Positions 12,431 through 24,400 of a stretch of 53,528 nucleotides of DNA are shown in pieces. Positions within the stretch are counted from its first letter, which is position 1, and each line of letters opens with the position of its first letter. A program made the position numbers and the translations under genes. Under the pieces are notes generated by a model. The model saw only the letters and a program-made list of their open reading frames with translations. It did not search any database and was not told the DNA's origin. The stretch covers positions 367,908 to 421,435 of the forward strand of contig SCFE01000037.1 in NCBI GenBank assembly GCA_004352715.1, given 5' to 3'. Origin of the DNA: Hofstenia miamia (lineage: Eukaryota; Xenacoelomorpha; Acoela).

Positions 12431-15400
12431 TATACATATACATATACATATTATATATATATATATATATATGTTTAAATGTAAAGGTTTCAAATGAAAA
12501 TCCATCTAAAAGAATTTCTTTTTCATAACCGACTTCAATAGATATAAATTATTTGATTTTAGGTTATTTTCAAAACAGCCATTTCCTCAAATCGATTTGA
12601 ATTTAAAGACACTCAGTGGGAATATTTTAAAAATATTGATATTTTAAAAAGCTATTTATATTTAATTAATACAGCTTGACACAATAAATTGAATATTTTG
12701 CATTCTTGATACAGTACTCGGCAATCAATTTCTGTCATAATGCTGATTATAGGCATTGCGTTTATATAGCATTTTGTCAGGGAAAGATGGCGCCCTCTAA
12801 TTCGTTGACTTTTTAGATTCGTTACAGCACTTCTAGTGGGGATGCTATTCCAGGTAAGTTATTTAGTATTTGCCGCCGCGTTCCACTTATTAATTATTAA
12901 AATACGATATTTATAGATTTGATATCATGACTTGCCTCACCATATTTAACTTTTCATATCCTGTATTCTTTAATTAAATATGTTACATAACTATATTGTT
13001 TAGGAATAAAATTGACAATAAATTTTAGGCGTTCACATTGATATAAATTTTTGTAATACTTACTGACAAGTCATAACAAAATTTTAACTAATATTTTAAA
13101 CCTCCATGATTCGAATGTTAACATAATAGTGCACTCTTTTATATTTATTATGAACTGCGTTTAAGTATTTGGTTTGCTTAGAGACTTTAATTTTACGAGT
13201 TTAAATGGCAATAATTGGTCAAATATTAATTAATATAATAAAGTTTGAATGAATAGTCAATTATAAGAGAAACAAATACAAACCTACGTGATGTACGTTT
13301 GGATGTTCCCACCACGCGATAAAGTTTATGTAAGTTTGCGTTATTGGATTGCATATAATACTATTTTTCACTACACGCATTACTTTGATTCGTATTGGAA
13401 ATTAAAGTTAGTAGATAGTTAAATGGAGAAGTGGACTGTTTTTGAAATGTAAAGCTCAGGTTTGCTATATGCACAGCGTGGTAAATTTGACCTGATATTG
13501 CAGTTAGAAAAGTTGGTGTTTGTTAGATTTACATTTTTAAAGCGAATGTTAGCAGTATGGGCTTCAATTGAATAGTGTGATTTTATAATTTGATTTTTTA
13601 TGTTTTAAAGATGTTGAAAAGAAGGCTTTTACATATCCCCACACTCTAGATGTTCCTATGTTAGGCTAATATTCATTACCAATATCGAATATGTGCTAGT
13701 GAGTTAAAACGGACATTTGGTCTTCCAAGTAGGTTAATGCATTTGAAGATTTTTATTGGTATTTTGTTGACCTTAATTGGATTCTGATAACAAGGTGCTG
13801 TAATTTGCAATTTGGTTCCTGTCGTCAATCCAGTATCTAAAATACAAACATCTTAGTAAGACATGCATCATTTTAATATGAAAAGTTATCATAAGAACTA
13901 GGATCCCTTCAAATAATAAAAATAGATTGAGAGATATTGAATGTTTGCATATTTTGGTCAACATAAAAAACAGTTACGTGATTGAATTATTTCATTATTT
14001 AAATTATATATTTTTCTTAAAAATAGATTTAATCAAAGCTATCTAAAACCTTTTAAATATATCCTTTCCCTTGTAAGTTTCCAGTTATGGAGCCTTAAAG
14101 TCTATAAAGTTTCAATGAAGAGATATAACGTGCACTTCATTTCTTAAGTTTATTATAATTATGGTTAAATTAGCTTAATAGGGAAACTACCACAGTCAAG
14201 TGAATGATGCCTCATTCTTTATACACTATGTAAGGTACTGGAGTTAGCGAACTTTTTTGCTTAAGACAACTATAAATGTCAAATATTTTCAGATATGTTT
14301 CTTTGAAGTCAAAGACCTATTGTTTCTTAGCACAGTATGATACTAAATGTATAAATGTATTCATGTATTTTTTAGGAAAATCCACTCTATTACAACCCTC
14401 CAAACCAGCTTTACGCCGAACCTAGTCAGCCCGTGTTCATGCTAGCGTGCAGTTCTGACAATAATTATCGATTTTTACCTTGTAAAAAATGCCAGCTGAA
14501 AGTCCTTCACAAGCCAAACGCAGTTACTATAAGAACTAACTCTAACTTGGTTACCATCTTTTTCCTACCCCTCATATGATATCTTCCACCGTGACCGTTA
14601 CAAAACAAAATACTCTCTAAATTGATGTTAACCTTGAGTAATAGGCACATATTTTTCCAATTGTGAATGTTTCTATGAGAACTATTTTAACGCTCGCAGC
14701 TCATGAACTAGTTAAGATATCTACATAACATTGAAAATACCACAGGAAAGAGAATTTTTTCCTCCCTCTTTTCGCTACCGATCACCAATCCGTTCAGGCG
14801 CGCTTTTGCGTGCAGTCCCCGCGCCTACGTCGCGCTTAAACGGAACTTGTGTGGTCTATACACAGAAATGAGAATAGGTGAAATTAGCTGTTTCTACCAT
14901 GGACTGTAGACCGTCTTATTATTTGAAAATTAGGTATGGAAAGAATTTGAAAGTTTTTACACAAATCTTATTTATCATTAAAAAAGTTATTACTATCGTA
15001 TACTTCCTAGATTCGAATGAAGTCATTGCGGAAACCTTTATCCAATATTTACAGAGGCAGTATGAATTATTGGTGTGCATTTAGTGAGTGCTAGTGCTTC
15101 AATTTTCCAAAGAGAGCACCAAAAGTTTAAAGGTTATACCGAATATGGGTATTTGACAGGTAGATTGGATCGCGATAACGTGAAATTGAATTCCCGTTTT
15201 ATTGAATGAAATTAATTTGTAGCAATAAATTCTCTTCTTTTGAAATGTCAGTTCATTTTTGGAAGAAAATGTCTGCAGAGTACACACTGCCTAGCATTGA
15301 TGAAAATTAGACTAGAATTTTTAAATCACAAGATAACAGGCTGACATGAGAATAGGTTTTTCTGATCCCATTTTCACAGAAAAATGCATCCGTTCCCATT

Positions 15401-18400
15401 CCGAGCCTCCCTTTTATTTGAAATAGATGTTTGCTATTTCGACATGTGGATTACTGGATTTCGTATAGGCAAGTGGTCACATGAATTCCTAAAAATAACT
15501 AAATACAAAAACGAAAATACCTTATATAAACACTGTATTAACCATTGTATAGAATTATTGTATAAAATAACAGTTAACACTATTCTTCGGACGAGTTATA
15601 ACACTTTCCCATGTGTCATATGTAGCATCAGATAGGTAATCAAGCCTAATATCATAAAACATCTTTTTGTATCGAATGCAGTATTTAATGTATACAATGG
15701 AAAATTATAAATCGATCGAGAACGAACTTTGAATTTAAATTAATGTGGGAATTTCCATTTTATTGTCAGTCCGCAATACTATAAAGTTTATTTTTAAAAC
15801 GTGATTATTTCGAAATTTCATCATTTAGAATCAGGAATAAATTCGACAATGAACAGAAAGTCCATATATCCGGCTGCTCAGCCATTATCAAGAGTGGTGA
15901 ACATCATAATGTCTGTGCAAGAAAACTGTCCCAACTCCGTGTGCAAAGCGTTGGATAAGGCTTTGGATTTAATTCAAGCAAGTGGATATACAATGCCAGA
16001 AAATATATCAACTACCAATGACGAAGTCGGGGATACTTTCGCCAGTGGACTGTTGCAGGTACTATACCTATTGATTTCAATAGGACATTTTTACAGCGGT
16101 TTGCTACAATCAATGGTACATGTTGGGTTGACCCTTTTTTCATTTTCTTTGGGTCATGGAACTGCTAATCGTTCAAGCAAATTTTTAATTTGAGTAAAAC
16201 CTGAATTGGGTTTGATAGTGGAGAAGGAGATTTTCTTCCGACATATTTGTATCAGTAAAATTTTTTTCACGCAAATGAAATGATTTGCTTACAAATGTTG
16301 AAAAAACCGTAAAAAAGCTTAAGACTATTAAGGTTTACATGCCTAGACTGCAAAAAATTTTTTCATAACAAGTTTGTACTTAATCACTAGCACACGTTTT
16401 AATTTAATTTAAACTCTAAATAGGAAGTCAACAAGGTGTGTATAATTTCAACTTGATTTTCTTGTGTTTTTTCACCTCTGTTCTATGTTCTATTTTATAT
16501 TTTTAAATCTATTTCCCGTTTATGCTTAAAAAATAATCGAAGTTTTCAATGCTGGTGGCATTTTAGTGTCTTCATTAGCATAATTTGCATGGAAAATGCT
16601 AATAATGTATGTCAATATATCCAATAAGTGCATTAATATTGTTTCTTAATTATTCCGAATTCACTGTAAAGAAAACTGTAATTTGATCATCTTTGTAAGG
16701 AACTTTTCTAGAGCTCACTGCGTTTGCTTAATTATTTCCAATAGCAAGTTACACTTTTATATCACCCCACCTAAGAAGCACTTAATTCACTACTGAGAAT
16801 GAATTTTTCTATATCATCAAATTTTTTTGGAAACTTCAATCAAATTATTAATAATACATGTACATAAAAATTTAGTTCAGATGATAAGTATCAGACATAA
16901 TTTTGCTTGACCTTTCTGCTCTATCCTTATTAGGTGATTGTTTTCATTTTTGGAGAATAATTTTTCTAAAACCAAATTTTGAGAAAATAGTCCCATGTGT
17001 GCCTGTCGCTTTGATGAAAATCATACTAAATTGCATAAAAATTTGAAAAGTAAGTACGAAGATCTTTATTAGAATACACACAAACACTCACACTTACCCA
17101 ATTCTACTTTATTGTATTCATAGATGAAAATTATGAGCAAATTTATCTTCATGCAAAAACCCTTTGCAGAATTGTGTTTTGATGAAATCCACTTATATGG
17201 ATTGCATTATATGAAATGTTTATGGAAATTTGATAAGAGTTATATTATTATTGCTACTATTCTATTCTGTGTTAGCACAAAGCATACAATTATTTATTTT
17301 TTAGCAAAAATCAGTCAAATATCTTCGCTCTAACAACTCTTCTCGCTCCACCGTCAAAGCCCAGAAGAGCACAACAGGCAGTAAGTTCTACTTTCAACAT
17401 TAACTTACTTGTTATTTTTTAGTACTAAAGGACCCAATCAGTCTAGAAATTCCTGAAGTAATTGCCAAAATGCTGGAATATGATAATTGTTGGGACTTTG
17501 ACATCATAGAGTTAGAGAAATTGAGCAATAAACGGTTAGTTCTGCTTCAAGTTTTCCAATCAATGCAATTCCATATTTAGACAGTAAAATATTAATGACT
17601 TTTATTTAAAACCAATTTTAAAAATTCATTAATATCATAGTAACATTTTTTCACCTAAAAGATCTTAAAAACCGGTTGTTAATTTTAACTACATGTATAT
17701 CCCAATTATAGCGAATCACTAGCTTCGTAAATTCATTGGTTTCTGTAGTTGAATTTTAAATATAGAATTTTCTATATGCATTCCCTTTGTAAGACTTGTT
17801 TTGAGAAAAGTAAAAAGACGTAAAAATTCTTTTACGTTTAAAATTTCCTTTTTTCTTTATCACTTTTATGTCTGTTCTTCCATGAATTTCTTCTTCAACT
17901 TCGTTAAATGAGTATGTTCTTAAACTTTATTAATTTTGTGTTTTTTAATTTATTTTCGTTATGCCTCCAATATTACAATAGTTTTGTTTTGAGGCGTAAT
18001 TCATATGATGATAGAATTATGGTTTTCTAATATTGTGTTGATTTGATAAATCATTTTTTGCAGGTTGCAAGCGTTTTGCACTATTCAAAACTTTCGGTGT
18101 GAATAACCAAGATGATTTTAACAATGTTTTCAATGTTTCCAAGTCAATATTTTTACAAATTCCTGGAAGAGCACATTTGAATTTTGATTACTAGATGAAT
18201 TTAACGAATTTCTTCTTTCTTTTGAGCTTTAAAATCGTAACCACCACGTCTTACTTTGCGCACCTCAACAATGCTTGCGCGGTCTATCCTCAAAAAATAG
18301 TTAAGAAAATTTATTTATCTCATAGGCATTAAACATTTTGATTCTTTCAACATTAGTCATGAGAATTTGAAATGTTTTTCAAATTTATCGGGATTTTCAT

Positions 18401-21400
18401 TGAAAATACTTAAATTTTAACACAAACATTCTCGATTAACAGGAGCCCATTTACCTCAATAAATTGCTAAATTTCTAAATTTCTTGAGAGGCTAGAGAAA
18501 AATTGTGGAGAAAACTAATTGTATATTTAAATGTATACTGTACGGTTGAGGCTAAGGAAAAATTTGAATATATCACTGTATTTAACTCCATTACATATCA
18601 TAACCAAATAACCAAGTTATATATTTTTTACATCAACGGTGATATTGTGACCAGTAATAAGTTTCTGTCGGGCCATTTGAAATAAGGTAGAAAATTCCTA
18701 GCCCTCAAAAGACCTTCTTGTGTTCTATTTTTTGATTAATACTTTATCTTTGAACTATTGAGAAGGTGCGGTCCTCGAGGTCAAACACTTTAAGAAAGTT
18801 ATTAAAACATCCCCAATAGAACGCTTGCTTTAATATTTTTTCCTGCTAATTAATTATTTGCATTTTTCTATACTTTATTGGTTAATTGCTGCATTTTTTT
18901 TGCGTAAAAGTCCGATTTTCTGTTAATTAGTGCTGTCAGAGTTTTTTACTATTAAAAGTACAATTTTGAAATTTGCATTTATAGTACATTTGATTGCAGG
19001 AAGATGTATTAAAGTTTGATTGACAGTTTGAGGCAGACTGTCGGGTGCTATTTGATTAGACTACATCACATTAACACGTTTATTAAGTTTATAAGTACCA
19101 GACAAAGTTTCCCCAACTTCAATTTCCGTTATCATGTGTTAACTTTATGTATATATTCTAATATCTCTTTGAAGAAGTTAGTTTTTAATATTGAGTTGGC
19201 TTCCTCTATTTTTCACTAATGCTTTTCAATCTGCGAATGAACTTGGCCTCTTCAACAAAAGGCACAAAATGACATAAATGTCATTTAGACAAAAAATTGT
19301 ATGTAATACAAATAATAATTTGGATAGTGTAAACTTTCACAGATCAGATGTCTTCATGTCTCGTCGTAGTAGAGAATAAACTCATAATTGTAGCTTCATA
19401 ACCAAATTTGAACGAAATTCTAGAAAATCAGTTTTTAAAAGTAGTTTACAACATATAAATTCAAATTAAGGTTTTTCGTATACTCTTTGAAAATTGCGGT
19501 TTGAATTACTAAATCTTTATTTTTTCTTGGTGCAACGTCCTTTTTTGCCTGTTCAGTTAAAGTCATTATAACTAGCATTTGGATTTTTTCAATTCCAATC
19601 TGATAAGCATTCATCAAAACTTGCTTATAGTTCTATTATAACTGTGCTTTAGATTAAACTTACCTTTTTTCAATATCAATTATTTAAGTTTTCAATGAAG
19701 TTTTGAAAATTGAAAAATTCATTAATATTTTGCTTCATATTGTTAATTTGAACACAAATTGTGTTGAAATTCCTATTTGTAAATTGAAATTAAGAAAATG
19801 TTTACAACTATATATTTGTTTACTTAATTATCAAACCATTCTGATACAATTACGTACTTTGAAACATGATTAATGTTTTTTGACACATCAATATTAATAG
19901 TGAAATATTTATTTTGAAAACGCGTAATTGATTGCTTAATATAGGTTGCCCAATGGTCAGATGTGATTAAAATTGACATCAGATACATTGTTACCGTTGA
20001 CATGTATTATTAAACCTCTAGCGAAACACATGCATTTCATTGTTCTTCTTTATTTCAAACAGATTTATATGCATTTTGTACAGATGTAAGATTATTTCTT
20101 ACTAATATAGCACAACTGACCAAAAGGAAAATTGCTAGTAGCTTCTACTACTGGGGTTCAGATCCCTTCTAGAAAATTTAAAAACGTATTCGTATCTCTA
20201 AATATTATAATCCATGAATGTAGGAGTGAATTTTTAACTATGGAAGATCAGATGTCACTAAGAGCTAGAAAAATGAACTCAAAATACAATAAATGAACTT
20301 CTAATTTTCTTTTTGATGTTCCCTACAAAAATATTTGTATAAATTCAAGAATTTCTAAATATTTTCCATTGCAGAAAGCCTATCAGGTCAAATTCATTTG
20401 AGAAATATAAGAATGAATGATATTTTTGGAAGCAATACCCCCCATAAAAAGTCCTGAAGTAGCCATGCACTGATTATCAGTGAATTCGAAACTGTTAAAT
20501 GTTTACAACAAATTGATCTCTTTTGAATTGGGATTATAATATTAATTCATCGTAGATTGTAAGTCAAAGTTCGAATCACATTCAATTTTATTATGGGGGT
20601 ACCAAAGCTGAAATTTTTAGTATGTATGCAACAATTTTGGAGATTTTGGAAACCACAAAACCATTTCAGTGACACAAAAATGCAATAATTTGCTGATACG
20701 CATATGCACTAAGATTTTGATCTATTAAATTTATGAAAATTTGCATCATTTTTTTAAATATGAAAAGACAGTTAATATTTGACATAACTATGTGTAGAAA
20801 TTACCATTTGGAAATTATTCCCATTTACTTCGATTATGACTCTGGTTCTACACCTATCATTAATAACTTACATTTGTTTTGTCATTTTCATTTTATCCCG
20901 CAAAGGATAAAAAAATTATCATCAAATCTTTACTGAAGATAAGAATCCACAATATTTTTAACAAGTAAGCGTATAAGTTTAGCAATTCTTTCAGATAACG
21001 CACTTATTGATTATGCTCCCATTCATCAACGTTCCATAAAGAAAACGGTTCAGCTTTCGTTGTGTTTTATGCCTTTAGATTTTCGCACTAATGTTGTTTT
21101 GTTTTGTTTTTTTGTTTTGTTTTGGTTTGATCGCTAAATCTAACAATTCCTGAACTTTGGTAGTAATGCCATCAATTAATTCCAGTGTATTTATGAGGCT
21201 ATTTCACCGCCACATTACTTACAATACAGGTTTCTTAAAATATGCATGTCTAATGATCTTTTTGATACACATTTACTTCTACATATATAAATTTGTATAT
21301 TTATATTTTCGTATTTGATATGAGCATATCCTTTAGAATACTTGAAAATCGGCGTATTTCAAATTACCTGTATTTTGGAACAATTAACTAGTATATAGTG

Positions 21401-24400
21401 TTGAGTCAATCACGATTTTCAAATCAGTTCCATCAAAATTAGTGAGATCAAGTCAGCTTTAGGGTAATTGTTGAGATGCTGGAAATAAGGTCAAAGTCAA
21501 AACGGGTTAAGAATCGGGTATTACAACAACCATTTTGCTTGATGAATTGGATATCATTTTAGTTTATCTGATAAAAAATCTAGTTAATTCCGTATAGTTT
21601 AGGATCAGTGTTTGCTTTACTGCTTTCCTTCATTACAAATGTGATATGTGCCATAGGCTGACGCAAAACAACAAAAAATATTGAGTGAGTAACTGTACCC
21701 CACCCATGCACCATTAATGATAGAGTCAAGCTCTTTACTCAATGAAGCGCTTATGTAAACTTTTCTCTTAATTACTATAGTATTAGTTTGTATTTATATT
21801 AAGGAATTCCTAAATAATATCAAGATGTTACTATGGTTGCATGATTAGGTTTAATTTAATAAAAATTTAATTAGAATAATTTTTTGTTCTTTTATACTGT
21901 GCGACAAAAAATTAGAGTTACAATTTTGTAGGATAAATATATCAGAGAGTGTAGAATCTAACAAAAAATGAATAATGCCATTAAGAAAGCTTATGATATA
22001 CTCTAGTGCTTGTTGTCTTTCAATAATCAATAGCCTCCTCAGATTTTGAGATACAAAGTGTATGTTGGTTTGGCAGAGATTCAATCATATTTTGTTCAGT
22101 ACGTCCTGTACTTTGGCTGCAGTAACTTGAATACAATCAATTAGTTCATATTTATCTTCATAGACATTCTTTCGACGTTTTTTCATATATTTTCAATGAG
22201 GGACAAATCTGGTGAATTCGAAGGCCGTTGTAAAGTAACCAAATTTTCAATTTCAAAAAATTCGCCTTAATATAATGAAGTGCGAGCGTTACAAAGTACT
22301 TTGTTCTGCTGGAGCACCTATCCATTTGAAATATGAACATTTGCATATGGAATGAAAACATTGATGATGAGGATATAGCTTTTGCTATCGAACTTAATGA
22401 GATTATTATCAGATAAAATCCTTTGAAACTCAGACCATAATAGAAAGTAAATTCTAGGGTTCTAACTACATGTCTTCGACTGCACTGGTCCAACAGATTA
22501 TTGCAATGCAGAAATTGACTAAACTCTTTTTATATTGCAGTCAGATCTGGAAGTTTTGGATTTTTCTTTTTGCAACCAGATTTCTTGAGATCTCTTTGGA
22601 TAGTTCGTTCGGACAACTAAGGTCGACCATCGGAGCAAGATATTTTGCTGAATTCCGATTTGAATGTTCTGCTAGTTTGTATAGATATTTGAGACAACCT
22701 CCAGAAATTTTGTTGGGTTGCCCACTGCCTAGGCGTCTTTCCAATGAGTTGTTTTTTACAAATTTCTAAATTTGTTGTATATTTTTCCTCTGTTAAATGG
22801 AGGAAGCAGAAAATTGGCCTGTAGCGATAATAGCTTTAATTTTAGAATCAATTTGACTTCTACTTGCCATTATATCCTAAAATTTGGCGGATATCATTAA
22901 GTTGTTTACGTCAATGTTGCATTTACGTGTGCACAATCATCATATAAGCGAAAGATTTAAATATAATAGCATTTCGATAAGTTCTTAAAGAGTTATTAAG
23001 AACTGTCTAGAATATACCTACATAAAATCAGTAATTCTCGACTCCTTCATTGTTATAGTTCTGAAAACATGCAGTCGACCTTCAGTTTACTTTAACAATG
23101 TTTTCTATGAATTTAAATGTATGCGGAAAATTAAGTGTTTTATTTTAATTGGAAAGTTTTCAATTGTGTGTAATTGAATTATTGTGTCAATATTTTGGCC
23201 TTGTACTTCCTTAAGAATTTCCATTCTATATTGTTATTACCCTAATTTGGACCACAGTAGTGATTCCCAACTTAAAATTGAACTGAAAGTATTTTTGAAT
23301 TGTAAGGAAATTAAAAATGTTAATATTACGCGTATTCTATTTAGTTGTCTCTATTACATTGGATTTAAAATTTTCAAGCGTTTCAATGCACCCAAAATAT
23401 TGAAGATTCCAGATGTGGATCTTTTGAACTGGCTGCAAATGATTGAATCCAACTATCGAGATAATATTTACCATAATTCAACGCACGCTGCAGACGTTTT
23501 AGGTGCCATGGCATACTTCCTTCAAATCGATTCTATTTCGGTAACAGTTTTTCCAATAACGCTTAATGAACGATTGCTTCGTAAATACATCAGTTTTAAT
23601 TTAATCTAAAGAAACAACACAGTGTAAGTCTGATAAATTTAGAGTTTTTTGCAAAATCAATACTCAAATAGAGTTTTTGCATTAATAAATTCATATTAAA
23701 TTTTTCTTAAAGGTAGCCCAACCTAAAATGTAACAAAATAAAGGCTTTGCTGTCATGTTACGGTCATTGATGTGTAATAGAGGTCATCGACATTTAATTG
23801 ATTTTATTGATTATAACTACACTATTTAAATTTTATTAAATTTTTTCGAAGAAATGCTGTTGATTTTATGTAATATTACAAACAATTCAACTTATTTATT
23901 AAATGATATTCAGTAAGTAACGAATTAAGGAGACACTGGGAGAATGGGCACGGTCAAGTCAAAACCTCGATATGTATGTTGAATAAAATTAAGTGTAGAC
24001 CTGTGATGGAATCAAGTCACAAAAATTTTTCAACACACTGATCGCTAAAAACTTGATTATTATTTAGTATAGTTTCTAAGAAAACCTTTTAGATCCTCAT
24101 AACTACCGAACTGATATATGTAGCTAGAACCTGAAAACAGCACACGATAGAGAATGGTCTCTTCCTTCACTTTCTCTTATGATTTTTTCATATGATTTGC
24201 GCGAAGACTTCGGTCCCACACTTGATTTTGCATACGTTTGTGCCCTATTTAAAGAAAAGAAATTAGTTGAGTTTAGTTGTAGTTGCAACGAGGGTTTAGG
24301 TCTGGGAAGAATTTGGAAGTTCTTACAAAAATCGGATTTTTCATTGAAAAAAAGTTAATATTATCATGTACTTCAACCATAGAAATAATTTGTATTACAA

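Larger units (their letters stand above)
17535..23344. other. PDE8 intron 9, 5.8 kb
   Basis: Splits the catalytic domain between the FDI.ELE segment and the YHNSTH segment. Contains a dispersed repeat copy (about 18350-18530), an oligo-T/G run TTTTG repeated at 21093-21130, and a Tc1-like relic (21890-22900). The remaining sequence shows nothing I recognise. Confidence 0.6.

Noticed and set aside
12108-12528. Long ORFs with Tyr-Ile repeats on both strands
   Set aside because: They are (TA)n microsatellite bridged by Ns. The same applies to 39000-39230 and 51658-52017.
12563-12612. Possible extra exon after TGATTTTAG that might repair the PDE8 phase break
   Set aside because: With its likely donor (CA|GTGGGA) the length would not restore phase, and the translation has no family resemblance.
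18065-18195. Exon-like segment after TTTTTTGCAG with a 43-codon frame ([13 protein letters not shown]...)
   Set aside because: It superficially resembles the PDE8 'LGLKMFARF' segment, but exon 9 leaves two bases and in that phase the segment stops after 13 codons. Exon 10 at 23345 fits in phase and sequence much better.
20145-20185. tRNA-like GGTTCAGATCC with a CTTCTACTACTGG stem
   Set aside because: No acceptor or D arm can be folded around it; chance.
22470-22769. 99-codon plus-strand ORF
   Set aside because: Antisense to the HTH part of the Tc1-like relic.
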